From the NCBI GenBank assembly GCA_036785705.1, contig JAWUZG010000159.1:5580001-5644000 (forward strand): 64,000 bases of DNA. Direction: 5' to 3'. The notes under the pieces are model-generated. The model was not told the DNA's origin. It did not search any database and was given only the letters and a program-made list of their open reading frames with translations. This DNA is from Acanthornis magna. Its lineage: Eukaryota; Chordata; Aves; Passeriformes; Acanthizidae. The position numbers and the translations under genes were made by a program. Of this stretch, positions 12,777-25,790 are shown in pieces. Every line of letters begins with the position of its first letter. Within the stretch, counting starts at the first letter, position 1.

Positions 12777-12851
12777 ATTCAGGATAGCCCTGCTGAGAGG
12801 GGACAAGGATGATGTTCCCCTTGAAACCCTTCCTTGGTCGGTCCCCTAAAG
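12777..12851 (+). other. Candidate exon, 75 nt, very strong acceptor
   Basis: A long pyrimidine tract (TTTTTATTTTTTTTCCAG) ends at 12776. A moderate donor, AAAG|GTACAT, follows at 12852. One frame is open to a stop just before the donor and reads FRIALLRGDKDDVPLETLPW followed by three residues and TAA. That peptide looks protein-like, but the family is not recognised. It could be a terminal coding segment, a noncoding exon or chance. Its entry phase does not fit the candidate exon at 4421. Confidence 0.22.
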
Positions 12852-15800
12852 GTACATCAGAAGCCAGTGACACCAATTCAGTCATGTTTCTCTGCCACAT
12901 CAATAACTTGCACCAACTTTCAAAATCTGCAAAATGTTTTTAATCAGTATTCTGTAACAGAAATTCATTTGGGGGTGTCTAATAATGTGTCTTTATATAT
13001 CCTTTAGCTCTTCCCCCAAGAGTGAGGTTTACCACTAAAGCTGATTGAAAGGTTGCTGGTTTAGAATTGCACTAAAAGGTGCAGAGCTGGGCAGGGATTA
13101 AAGGATCAATCCTGAAAACTGTTGGAACACAACTGATTTTAGTTATGAGAGCTTCAGTGGGAAAAATTCCCACTGTGGTTTGATGCTTATATGAGGTGAC
13201 TCTACTAATTACTGCTAGAAACAGGTAGGATTCAGTCTTGAGTGAGGTTTACCATAGGAGAAATATTTCTTGGGTATGTGGGAATGAGACATGCTCCATG
13301 AAGGCATCCAGTTGATTAGCTTCATGTGAATCTGAAAATAATCATAAATTAGTGGAGGTGCCTTAATTGCTTTGAAGAATTATCCACGCAGCCTGTGTGT
13401 GTATATTTTTCTGGGGAAGAAGTCTTGTGAAAATGAAGCTAATTCAGTGTCTCAGATAAAGAATGATATCTTAGTTAGAAATTGTTGTCATAATAGTTGC
13501 ACAAAAGGCTTCAAATATTCTGCAACTTGGCATGAATAAAATGTTCAAAGATACAGGTGCTGTTCATGAGCCATCAAAGAGTTTTCCACTGCCATGTTGG
13601 TGTTTTATCAAAACGAAAAGATGAAAACCAAAGCTGTGCACTAATCTTTTCCTTTGTTGCTTAAGGGACATCTCAGTATAAAGTAGCAATTTCCATATCA
13701 TTTGAATAGCAGTTGCAACGCGTTGATGTTTGAAGTAAAAATGTTCGACTCCTGTAATCAGCAAAACAGATGCAAATGTCTTGTCTGTCCCAGAGTGCAG
13801 CTCCCTGCCTGCTGTCTCAATTAGATTTAGAGTGGAAAACACGATCAGATAATGAGAATCACGGGAGCTCCTCTTTCATCTCTTCCCCAGTAATAGTTTG
13901 TTCAGAGGCAGTGGCAGTGAGCCTGGCTGGGGGCACGGGAGGGTCCCTGCAGCATCACCAAGATCCTGCAGAGCTTTGCAGGTGCCAAAGGGACACATCT
14001 TCCCCTCCCCGCCCTCTTCCCCAACCCTTCCCCTGCCCCTGGGGACAGGAGTGGCCTTTCAGTTCTGTTTATGCCCGGTGCCATCCTAGTGCAAGTCTCT
14101 GAGCATTTTTGTAAATAAGCAATAGCAAAAATAAATGACATTTAGCATTTAGATCCCAGGCCAGTGGTTTTGGCTGTGCAGGGAGTGGTGTAACAGGTTG
14201 GATAAAACCCCACTGAGCTCCCTGAGGTCTGCCATGCCAGGCTTTAGGTGGCTGGAGCTGTTCCTCAGAGGGCTTTTTAACTCTAAAAATAACCTGTGAT
14301 GGTATGAGGGAAGAGTTTACTTTATCCTTCACATTTCCAAATGTAACAGGGAGCACATCCATGGCACTTTCCTGTGCCTGAGTGTCTGAGCTGCTGGCAC
14401 AGCAATTAGAGAGGAGCTTCCATCAGAATGATTTCTGAGTGGAACAGCCATTCTGGAAAAGGGAAAACTCCTCAGGAAAAGGCTTGGGGGGTTGATCAAA
14501 GTAAAATTGATGAAGTCTCCAAAACAGGTTGCTGATAGGATGAGAATCCTCTTTTGCTGTCTCTAAAGCATTTTCCTGGAAAGAGGCTGTATTTCTTTTT
14601 TAGCAGTACTTTTCCTAATCAGAAGACATCTTATGGAAAAGGATTTCCATCTTGTGGTCAGCTGTGGTAATAAAACATTCCTGCTGGACTTTTTTTATAG
14701 CAAACCAAACCGGTTTCAATAAGAAATAATGCAAATCTGTTCTTTGTGAAGGTAAATGCTGGAGACTTCACGAAATCTGTTCGTACAGAAGGTAAAACTG
14801 TTTCAGGATTATCCCCCTTCAAAAAGTCATCTTTGGAACTAAAATAATTGGGAAAGGTATAATATAAACGATTCATGGTGGAATATTTGATTTTGACAGG
14901 TTATAGAGCATGTTGGTCTCAGGAGCCATTCACAGGAGCCCAGACAGAATTACTGGGAGCAGAAAGGAGGAAATTATTCCTGAAGCTCTGGGGAAATTTC
15001 TATCCAGAGCCAAATATTGTTGCTTGGATTGTTTTCTATTCCAGGATGACTCTTAGACTCAGTACAACGTCATCATAACCTCATGCAGATATTTGTTGTT
15101 CAGGACAAATTTTGAAACCCATGCTCTAATCTCGAAATAGTAAAATGCTGCAGGGTTAAGTGCTGGGGTTCACTGGAAAATCTGCCCACTTCAGTGGGAA
15201 AGACTTTTTAATATATTAAAAACAAAACAAATTTGGAAAGGTCATTTTAAATATTGAGAACTGTGGCTGAAGGGCAGGGCTGTGTGTGCTGGAGGAGTTT
15301 AGAGCTGCTGGATCTTGTGGAGATGCTCTGTATGTGGCCTGTACAACCCTGTGAGGAAAGGTGAGCCTTGTAAAAGGAATAATTAATTTCTTATGCTTAA
15401 TTACTATCTTGGCCAGTTATGCACTGTGATGCTCCTGCTGATTGCACTGAAAATATTCTGACTTCAGCGAGAGCTGGACCAGTTCTGAATATATTTACAA
15501 GGAGCGCTAAATAAGATCTCAGATCAAATTCTTAGAGATAAATGTAAGAACTTCATAAGTATTTTTTTATTTTGAGGGCTTGTAACTAAAGGAGATGTTC
15601 AGTGTGTTCCTTAGTGGGTGCCAAAAAGCTTATTTTCAGAAGTGTCTGAATTTCAGGGAAAGTCAATAACTGCTATATTTAATCTGAAGTCCATGCAACT
15701 GCTTCTGAAATCCATCTATGTTATTTTTGTAGGAATAATAAGGAAAAAAATACAGCATTTATATGAAAAATCAGGTAAAATGCATATGACTTACATGACA

Positions 15801-16208
15801 AAGTAATGTAGATTTCAGAAAAACAGTTCAACATGTCTGAGGTTGTGCTGTAAATGTCACAGTAGGAAAGTAGAAAATAAGAAAATATTTGTGAACTCTT
15901 TGCAGTATTTGGTAAATAGTTTCAGAAAAAACTTATATCCAAAGTTTGTACATGGGCCTTGTTCTGTTGGAAACTGCAGCCAGTGGAGTTTTTGTCATGG
16001 TCTCTATTGAAACAGGATCCAATTCATTTTTTTATTTCTTATGTGGAGGTATAAATCTTGGACCTTAATTGCAAGAACACTTAAAGAAGAAAACATTTTC
16101 TCTTTTCATTTTTAAAAAAGTCATGTAACTACCATTTAGTTAAAAATGTTAAAAAATGTTTGAGGACAGGCTTCCTTAAATCAAACAAATCTCTCATTTT
16201 GCTTTTAG
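12852..16208. other. Noncoding, no gene recognised
   Basis: Unique, mostly AT-rich sequence with small ORFs on both strands that show no family features. No tandem repeat or mobile element was recognised. Confidence 0.55.
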
Positions 16209-16374
16209 ACCTTCCTGGAGGGTGCTGTGTTTATCCTATTAATTCGAAGTGCAAGAACTTAGTGTCAGATGAAGCCATCAGCAGCTCCTGGGGCAGCAAA
16301 CAGCAATGCACCCGCACAGCTCGGGGCTGCTCTGAGGAGATGCACTCCCACACTTCCACAGTTCCCCAGAGGAA
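16209..16374 (+). other. Candidate exon, 166 nt, cysteine-rich frame
   Basis: A good acceptor (CTCATTTTGCTTTTAG) ends at 16208 and a weaker donor, GGAA|GTGAGG, lies at 16375. One frame is open throughout and starts LPGGCCVYPINSKCKNLVSD. It has six cysteines in 54 codons and meets a stop (TGA) at the donor. No family is recognised, and the weak donor lowers the case. Confidence 0.15.
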
Positions 16375-17024
16375 GTGAGGGATGAGCAGAAATCAGCCCG
16401 AGAGGAAAGGGAGATCACTAGGCAGTGAGAGGAGCAGCTGAGCCTGCCCAGGGTGGCTCTTGGGCAGGGCTGGGGATGCTGTGCTGTGCTCCTGGAGCAT
16501 CCCTGAGCTCCCCGTGTGTGACAGAATCCTGCACCAGCAGCCCAGGCTGGCTCAGCCCCCGGTGTCCCTGTGGGGTTTGGATTATTCTGTGAGCTGCAAT
16601 GTGTGCATGGATGGGCATTTCTCCTTGCAGGGTTTTGGGAGCTCGTGCAGGTGGTCCCTTACCCTCAGGAGCTGCGAACAGAGGAGTTTTGAGCCTGCTG
16701 AAGATGCTGATTGAGGGGTGAACAACTTCTTCCTTCAATTTATGGGTAGTGCTTTCTTTCTCTGCCTTAAACTACACGAGTAACTGCATCCTTTGAAAAA
16801 TGTTTCATTTATCTAGTTCTTTGGACTTTCAATCTTACCTACCGCCCTGTGTGTTAGCGAAGAAGTGTTTCATTTGTCTCAAATTTTGTTGACAAACGTC
16901 CCCTTGCTTGTGTGGGGGTTTTCATTTCAAAGCAATTGCCCTGTGCAAGTAACACCTCCATAAGCCCTTGTGTCATCCTGGCAGCAGTGGGTGGGCACCA
17001 TCCTCCCTCTCCTGCTGTTCCCAG

Positions 17025-17094
17025 CCTTGGAAAGGATTATTTTGTGCGAGTTTTGGTTCCCACGTCCTCAGCTCTTCAAACCATGAGGAGGAAA
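17025..17094 (+). other. Candidate exon, 70 nt
   Basis: The acceptor CTCCTGCTGTTCCCAG ends at 17024, and the donor GGAAA|GTAAGT is at 17095. One frame is open (LGKDYFVRVLVPTSSALQTM and three more residues). No family is recognised, and chance occurrence is quite possible. Confidence 0.17.
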
Positions 17095-20000
17095 GTAAGT
17101 ACAGTCTCTCCCTGCTTTGGGGAGAGCCAGTTGACCAAATGGACTGGTTTTTTTTCCTTTTATTACCAGTTGCTAAGAAATGTCTGCAGGAAGCTGCCAA
17201 GCACACCCTTGTGGGGTCACTTTCCATACAAATGACTGCCAGGATCACCCAAGTGTGACCTCAGAGGAGAGAGGAGAAGGTGAGGAGCAGCAGGGAGGTG
17301 GCACTGGCAGCGACAGGGAAACCCTCCTGGCGTGGCTCTCCTGGGCATGGTCTGTGCTGGGACACACCACGGAGAATTGCTCTTGGAAGGGCTCCCCTGA
17401 CTACCCCACCTGGCTCCACGAGGACTTGGGAAGTCCCATGTTCTGCAATCCCAGTGGATGGTGGACGTGAGAATCTGGAAAAGAGATGGAGCTCGTGGTG
17501 CCTGAGAGCAGGGCCTGGAGCTTTGGTAGATTCTATGGCCCAAATCCTGTGCCGTTTTTTCATTGGTTTTGGTTTTTCTGCAGTTCCCAAGCCCTGGGCG
17601 AGGGCTGTGACACCATCAGCAGCAGCAGCCCAGAAATGCTGGTTAATCACTGGTTTATTAGCTCGTGGCCTTAGGCAAACCTGAAATCATTAACAGCCCA
17701 TTTGTTGGGCTAATGACTCTTTTTTACTAGATGTATAATTTAATATATGGTAACTTTCATGCTTAATTATGCCCTTCAAAGCTTCTTTTGAAGGAATTTA
17801 TTTTTCTGTGTGCATGTATATGAGAGGGTTGGGAGCTGGCTGGCTTTGCTTGCATGTTGCTCTGTGTTAAAATCTGGATAGTTTATGCAAGAAGATTTTA
17901 ATTTAGATATGGGCATTTCCCCTGTTGCTTGTTCTTTCAATATTTTTATCTTTGAGGCCTTGAACAATAAATAACGATGAATTACCAACAGGTTTAAAAT
18001 GGCATCGTTTCACGCCCCACTGTAGGTTGCCACATTGTTTTGGACAAGACGTAAACCCAAAGTCCTGATCAATAGGGCCATTGTGCCAGCAGCTTCCAAA
18101 TGAATGCGAGTCTTGATCTCAGTGTCCTGGCTGCTTTCCAGCCTGGTTCACATTTTACTCAACAGCAAGTCCCATTTCTGTTCCCTCTAACCTCAGTGGG
18201 AACAGAGGCAGACCACTGCAAAATGCTGCTAATCCCACGTGCCATTTGCATGCAGCACTTGTAAAGCGTTCTGGGATCAGCTGGGATGAAAAAAGGCTGT
18301 GCATGTAAGATGTTTTTCATTGGCATCCCAAATCCGGTGCCATATCACTGAAAGGAGGTTATGACTTTGTCAATCGGGGTAATTTTTTTTTTTTTTTTTG
18401 AGCGAGGCAGCTGATTGAGAAGGATAATAAAGATGAATTTGATTTTCTTTTTGTGAGCTCTAGTGTCCCCTTCATGGAGATTAAAAATTTCCCGGTGCTG
18501 TTTTCAGCTCCACAGAGCAAGCAAAAGCTAATCTCCTGCTTGGCTATACCCACACCATTGCCGTCCACTAATAGGATCGCCATACAGTTGTGACTTAACA
18601 GGCACTGGGAGAGGATAATCCTGTTTATTCGGTCATCCAAAACACTGATGATCTGAGATAATCAGCGGGCTGGGAGCAGGGGAGGAGGAGGGATGAGGTT
18701 TGTTTTGTGTGTGGTTCGTCTGGGCAGATGCTGAGTGCCAGGGAAAGGCTCAATCTCGTTACAGAGCAGGGGAAGGGACCCAAAACATCCTCCCAACGCC
18801 AGGCCTGGAGAGGCAACCTGATAAAACAACAGCCTTGGCAGTGCCTGGTCCAGATGTTGTGCTCAACAAATTTGAATTGTTTGGTCTGTGACTCATTTAA
18901 TGTATAAATACTCAGTGTCTGAGTGGCCACGTGAGGCACTTTGTGCAAAATGCTTTGGCTACCAGGTGGCAGAGACTGTGTGTGAATGGGTCACCTCCCC
19001 ATGTTCACACAAAGCCAGGGCCTTGTGCTTGGATCCAAATTTATTAAAATTAAAACTATTATCGCATTTTTGCTAGACATGAGACACAGCTTTTCATTGG
19101 ACACTGAATATTCGTAAGTGGCCACTGGATCTGTGGGAATGGAGGAGCACATTCTGCAGAGCCCTTCCCAAGAAATAGAATCTCTAAAACTTTCCCTGGT
19201 GACCACAGTGACCTTCCCCTGTGTCTTTCCCCAGCCTTGAAACTGGGCTGTATAAAATCTCTGGAGAGGGCACAGTAGTGAACTTCAAAAATCACTTTGT
19301 TTTCTTGTTCCTGTGATCATTAAAGCCTTCACACTTCATACTGTATCCCATTAATTCATTGGCTCGGGTTTCTGTGAAAGGCCCCATCTTCACTTTGATT
19401 TTATCTCAGTCAATGCCTGTGTTTAGCAGCCAATACTTTGCTCTTGCAGATATTTCAGTAACCTTAACTTTTACAGCTGGCACGAGCCGTGGCTTAACTT
19501 CAGACAGTGATGCTGACTTTGAAGCCTCATTTTCTGTTCTCTGAGCTGTCCCAGTGCAGATGACAGGTTTATAGTTTGGGAAGTCGGTAGCAATGACTGA
19601 GCTCTTGGTCTTTATAACTCAAGCACTGTCGTTAGGTGCAGCTCCTCACCATGGTGACACTGCAAATATTGAGCAAAAAGTGATTCATGGGGCCCAATAT
19701 AATGCTTACTTTAATTAATATTTTACAAGATAACTTGCTTTATTTAACTTTTCAAACGTGAGTGGCTTGGGAAGGACGGAATGTTGCTATCTAAAATTTA
19801 TGGACACTCATATTTGTGTGCTTGTCTTAAAAATTAAATTAAAAAAGTATTGTTTGTTTTCTCCTCTCCCTGCTGGCAGATGTTCAGGGCCTTGCAAGGC
19901 TCCAGGGGATTTTCTGTGTGTGAGTGTTGAATGATGAGCTCTGAAAAGTGATGTTCTTGCTCTCCAGCCTTCCTCCCTCCCGTTGTATTCCATTCCATGT

Positions 20001-22341
20001 CCTTCCTGGGAGTGCTGTGGGGTACCTGAGCAGAGAGCACAGTGCTGTGACCCAGCAATGCTGTGGGTGAGCACCGGTGCACCCTGACCACCAGAGCCCT
20101 CAGACCTGAGGTTCAGCCACATTTCCCTGAAGAAATGATGATGTTTTGGGTAAGTAGCACCAGATTCTTTACTAGAGCTGGCAGGAAGTAAAGGAATATG
20201 GCAGCTGCAGGGCTTTGGGGCAATACAGGAATCACAATTAGGATTGTTCTTCTCAACTGGAATGCTGTGACGAGCATATTCCAGATTTCCACGCACTTTA
20301 ACTGGAATTTATTCCACCTGAAGATCAATCTATACACCAGGAAAAAGGTTTTACTCGACAGAGGATGCAGCACCATGAAGTGGTGGTCCCACCATCCTTA
20401 GAAGTGATGATGTCCAGGGTCTTTCCCTCTGATATGTCCTGACAATCTGAGATATCACAATCACAGCCATGGCCTCTCACAGCAGTGGGGGAGGCTTGTG
20501 AGGACAACCCTCTGAACAAAACCCTTCTCAATGCTTAGGTTTATATATAAATTTCCCTTTTACAACTAAGATTCCTTCTTGTAATTTTTACAACCATAAC
20601 TGTAAATGGGCAGGCATTATCAGATCTTTTCAACTCACCATCATTCTTCTGCAAGCAGGGGAAAAAATGCCCATTATTAACTCCTGTTTGCCACAAAGAA
20701 GTGCCCATTAGTGTGTGTCCAACTCCTTTATATAAAACTGAGAGCAATGAAGTCACTGACAGGGCTTTTATTTGTCTATGTTGAGTCCTGCAGAGATGGC
20801 AGAGGAAAAAAAATCCGCATTAATAAAAGAATAAACTCCTCTTCAAGTTAACATAAAATGCTTCTACAGTGATGAAAAGATTTGGGTTTGCTCCAGTGTG
20901 GTTTTCCCCATGTGGTTGGTTTTTTGCATTTCTTTCAACTTGCTCTTTGTAATTCCTTTCCAGTTGGGTTTTTTTCCTTTCCAAGTTTGACATATAGCAT
21001 GATGTTACAAATTCTGGCCTGTGACAGCTTGAGGAATTTTTATATGTTTGGACAAAATATCTTGCCTTCCAAATCTATGTTAAATGCCATGGAAACGTCT
21101 TACTCCTGAGGTTTTGTTTGTCATTGTTAGTTATTAAAAACCTCTGCCCAAGGTCAGCAGTGACACAACAATCCTTTGCAGGAGGCATTTTCAGGGATTT
21201 TGCATGGATGGCTTCAGGAAATCAGGAGGGGGTGATGGAGAGGAGAAGAAGATCGAGATAAGAACTATTTCTAGACTATTTAAAAGGTTTCTTTCTCCTT
21301 GCAAAGCGTGCAACCAGAAGTAAGCACAAGGCAGGAGCTGGGAGCTGAAACTGTGCAACACAAGCCTGGCCCAGCCTGATGTCAGGGGACAACCTCTGGT
21401 GAGCTTTGTTTCTTTCCCTGTCCTCACAGCTGGGAATATGCCATGATTTAAAAGCAGTGCAGCATTAAGTGCCCTGTTACACACAGCAGAGAGCTTGGGA
21501 CTGACCTCATCTGCCAGAACAAGAGTTTTAATGCTGCCCAAAGTTCAAATCAATCAAAAGGTCAAACGTGTTTAAGGCAGGGAGTGATAAGAGGGGTGAT
21601 GGAAGTTAGGGAAGCTCATCCCCACTCGTTGGAATAAAGCCAGTCTGGCTTCAGGAAAATCTCCAGACAGGATGAACCCTGGAGAACAGTGACAGATGAG
21701 AAACCCAGGGCAGAGCCTCCCCTTGCTGGAGACAGAGAATTCCCATTAAAGACAACAGAAGGAAAATATTGCCTGGTGAAAGGGAGTTCAGGTCATTCTC
21801 CTGGCAAGGCCTGCCCAGGAGACAGCTCACAGTGTCTTTTATTCGGTGATGGTTTTGGTAGGGTGATGGAAGTGACTGTTAGAGGGAAAGGGGATTCTCT
21901 GCCTGAAAGGTTTGTCCCTGTGCAGGAGGAAAGATCAAGGTCACTTTTGTACTCCAGAGTGCTCAGAGCAGCTCTCTGGAATGGCTGGTCCTGGTGACAT
22001 CTCCATCAGCAAGGGCACGGTGGGGTGGGCAAGACTTCTGCTCAGGTTTGAAGGAAGTGACATCTCCAGATTATCCCTTTTGGAGGGGTGGGGGGCAGAT
22101 GGAGCTCACACCTTGCTCATCTGAGACTGGAACAGACCTTTTCCCTTTTCAAAGGCAGAGGTTTGTCCTCTCAGTGTTTTAGTCTGTGTAGGGGAGAACA
22201 CGGAAAACTTTTCTGTGGAAAACCTTCCTTCTGGTTCCATGGGGAGCTGCTCAGCATCCTCAGCAGCTGTTTGGAAAACTCTTTCCACAGTTTGTAATGG
22301 CTTCTTTTCCAAGGGTCTAATGGCTTTATTCAAAACAAACC
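17095..22341. other. Noncoding, no gene recognised
   Basis: Unique sequence with a T17 run near 18383-18399. No tandem array, mobile element or RNA gene was recognised. ORFs are short and overlap freely on both strands, as expected of noncoding DNA. Confidence 0.55.

Positions 22342-22370
<29 letters not shown>
22342..22370. repeat. A29 homopolymer
   Basis: This is an uninterrupted run of 29 A on the plus strand. It could be the remnant tail of a retroposed transcript, but no recognisable gene or SINE precedes it. It is equally compatible with simple slippage expansion. Confidence 0.9.
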
Positions 22371-22372
<2 letters not shown>

Positions 22373-25300
22373 CAAGAGAAGAGGGAGTGAGGAACTTAGA
22401 GTGTGCTCCTGCCATATATTTGAGTTATGATGGGGGACATTGCTGGGGAGCCCATTAGCCTTCATGGCACATGGCCATGCTTTCATAAGCTTGCAAGAGA
22501 TGGATTTTTTCTATATAGTTTTTATTTTTTTATGGTCAAAGAAAGCATTTTCCAAAGGCTGACTACAGAAAAAACCCCATGTCTTTTTGGCAGAATTCCC
22601 TGGTACTTACACAGCCAGAGTTTTCTGTGCTCCAGCTCTGCTGTGTGACCCACGCTCTCAACACATCCAGGGCCAAACGAGGATCTTTTGGCTCGAGGCT
22701 GAATCTGACCATTTTTCTTCTATGGGAAAGATGTAAATAATTCTATTTATGTGGGTGAAGAAAGTTGATACTCGGGGTGAGGAAGGGTGGCCCAGGCTGC
22801 TGACGTGGCACTAGGAGGAAGGATGGGTTGAGGACCAAGACATAGACCTGCCATATCCAAAGTCCAGCTCCAGACTGCCCAACCTGTCCCTGCAGCCCCT
22901 GGGGTCAGCTCTGTGCTGCTCCTCACCATTGGCAAAACCAGCAAAGCTGAAACACAGAATGGGGGTTTTTCTGAGCTCTTGCTCATGACACCAGATGTGC
23001 CTGTGCTTTTTTTTTTTCAAGCTCATTTGAATGTATGTAATGGACTTCTGGCTTTGAAAAATCATCAGTTACCAGATGTCTTTTAAATTGTCTACCTTGC
23101 GAAAGCGTCCGTTACCAGATGCCTTTTAAATTGCAAACCTCTGTAGTCAGAGGTTAAAACTGTGTCAAAACAGTCACTGATATGAATTCACATTACATTT
23201 TAAATGCACTATGATTTCCTCTGACTCCTTCCCCTTAAAAGTTCACTCATGGAAATTTTATGGCTCGCCCAAGATCTGCCACCCACCCATTGCTAGAGAT
23301 TCAGTGATAAATGCTTTTAATAATTAACAGTGGCAGGGCTTTGTGCCTCTGTCTCATGGATATCTCACCTCTCAGACAGCAGAAATAAAGGCCTGTTGTA
23401 ACAGGAAGAATAATGATCTGGATGCTGGTGGAAGCTCCTGCAGCTGCACCGTCAGTACAGATCTACACCTGGAGTTGTTTGCAAGCAGGATTTTGTCCTG
23501 TGCCCAGTCTGGAGCTCAAGGCAGCTGGAGAAGCAGAGATGCTTGCAGACTTGCTAAGGTAAAAGAGATTTGGGGTCTCTGTAGGGCTGGGGGGAGGCTG
23601 TGCAAGCCAAAAGGACAAGTAGGTCTGGTGTGAGCTTCCTTCTTAATCCGATTCTCCAGGGTCTCATCCAGCCTCTGTGCTGCTGCCAAAAGCTCATTCT
23701 GAGCGGCTATTTTGGGATACTGCAACACCAAGTGTTACTTCAGAGATGTTTGGAGAGAGATTTAATAAAATCAACTAATAAGGTTTGACGTGCTGAAGAT
23801 TAGGAAAAGTCATTCCGAGCATCTGCGCTGACCTCGGGGCCGGAGGCTCGGGGGAGCCGTGTGTGTCCTGGGAATGGATGTCCTCCTGGGATGGCTGGTG
23901 GGACAAGAGCAGCTCAGCCTTGGTGAGACATCCCTGAACCGGGAGGGCAACCCAGCAGGGCAGCCTGGCGCTGGATAGTGCCCTTAAAATTAAATAAGGA
24001 AGAGACAAGGCGGCTCGAAGCTGCTGCGTGCTGTGGGGCTGGGAGCAGCCCCTCCCTGCAGCAGTTGTCCCCATGTAAATCACCCTGTCCCCAGCCCAGT
24101 GGCACTGGCAGAGGGTCCCACTCACAGCCAGGCACTGCCCTCGCGCTCGGTGCCAAATGCTCAGGGCTGTCAGCTTCTGGCTTTGTTTTGATGGTTTAAG
24201 GTTTTTTGTTTTTTGTTTTCCTTTTTTGTCATAGGACCAGCCCAGAATAGAATCACGAGATGGGTGTTTATTACTTTCCAAATAATCTATAGCCTGGCTT
24301 TGGTGCTGACACCGTATGAAAGGCAGTGTCACCGCGGCGCTCATGTTTCCATGTGACACCGCTGCTCGCTGTTTTTTCCCATTTCATAACTAATAAGTGA
24401 AGTGAGTTTGACAGCCTTGGTTTCAGCCTCAGCCTGTTGGTTCTCATGTCACCGACAGGCTCTGTTAGCAGCAAATTCTTGTCAGGAGAAGAGAATTACA
24501 GCTCAAGCTTGAAATGTGCTGGTGTTCAGTGCAAAGCTTTAAATTCTTGACCAAAGTTAGATAAAGGCAGCTGAAAGTGTGACGTTTTCAATATGCTATC
24601 TATTTATCTTTTCCTCCTGACCAAAAATACCTAGAGTGGAAGTATGTGTCTTTGCATCCAAGCAGAGAACAGTTGAGCTCCTCTGAAAAAAAAAAAAAGA
24701 TAAACATAACATTTTTAATATTCTGCTTTTTAAAATCTGTGTGACTGTCCCTCTCCCTAGATGTGTATATATTATCTGCATTAAATGAAAAAGATTTGTC
24801 TGCACATACCTTTAAAGAAAAAAGAATGATTAGTTTTCAAGGTGTGGGAAGCTTATTTAACTGGTAATAAGAAAAAAATGTTAGCTCTCCCCCAGTAGTC
24901 ATTAATAGCTCCGAGCTCCAGCCTGAGTACAGATGGAGCTTTGATATGATCACACTTTCGCAGAGAGAGTGTGCTGTATATCCTGCTGCTAATCCTGGGG
25001 TGGAAATCAGCTCCTCCTAACACCTGCTGCCAGGACCTGACACAGCTCCTCTCAGCTGCAGCACATGCAGCCTCCCGCGCTGCATTTTGGATTTGGGCAC
25101 ATCCCAGCTGGGCAAGTCAGCGCTGGGCGATTTCTTTGCCCTGTGCTGGTATCCTCCTGGGAAACCTCCCTCCAGAGCCTCCCTCTGGGCTGCCCTCCTG
25201 CCTCACCTGCAGCCCAAACATTTCTGAACCCCATTTCTCTCTGCTGGGTGGGGCTGCTCCTCCCCTCCGGGCACACGAGGGGTTTGTGTCCAGACAATGT

Positions 25301-25659
25301 TTTCAGTTATGGTTTCCAGCAGGATGAGCTGTCCCACATCCCAGCTTGGAGCTGCGTGTGAAATACAGCAGCTTCTGGGGTCAGAGGAGGAGCAAGTGCC
25401 TGTGGAGCTGGGAGCCCCAGGCCCTCAGACGACAGCTCTGGGCTTCTTTAGGGAATGTTCTTTCCGCAGCCTTCCTGGCTGGCTGGGGCTGGGCTGGGAG
25501 CACAAGTGCCATAAAAACTGGAGTCAGACGTAGATCCCAATGGTTTTGGCCTCCTTGCTAGCATTTGGCAATCAGGTCTTGTTATTTAAGAGCTTTCTAG
25601 AAGCTGGGTGGAAGACTGGAGGGGGTTTTGGAGGGGCTTTTTTGGTAATGGTTTGCTAA
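22371..25659. other. Noncoding, no gene recognised
   Basis: Unique sequence with a short direct repeat at 23068-23133 (listed separately). An acceptor-like T-rich tract ends in TCATAG near 24234, but no good donor follows within exon range. No gene or mobile element was recognised. Confidence 0.55.
23068..23133. repeat. Two-copy 23-bp direct repeat
   Basis: GTTACCAGATG(T/C)CTTTTAAATTG occurs at 23068-23090 and again at 23111-23133, with one mismatch and a 43-base offset. The intervening 20 bases are unrelated. This could be a local duplication or a pair of sites for the same factor. Confidence 0.8.
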
Positions 25660-25790
25660 ATTTATGGTTTAGATCTGAAGGGACCCTTAGCCTGACCTCT
25701 GGTATATAACAGAGAGCATTGAATTTCCTGCACTTAATGCCCACAGTCTATCCAAGAACTGCCTAACCATACTGCTTTCCTAGGAAAAAA
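25660..25790 (-). mobile_element. Probable ancient CR1-family 3' remnant
   Basis: The plus-strand text around GAAGGGACCCTTAGCCTGAC, then TATATAACAGAG and GAATTTCCTGCACTTAATGC, resembles the reverse complement of old amniote CR1 3' ends. In those, a GGGA block is followed by GTCTGACCTCCTG, TATAACACAGGCC and CCTGCAT..AAGCCCA. The match is from memory and strongly decayed, so boundaries are approximate. If correct, it is far older than the CR1 copy at 6155. Confidence 0.38.

Noticed and set aside
22342..22370. A29 run considered as the tail of a processed pseudogene
   Set aside because: No recognisable coding remnant or poly(A) signal in proper position precedes it, and no flanking duplication was seen.
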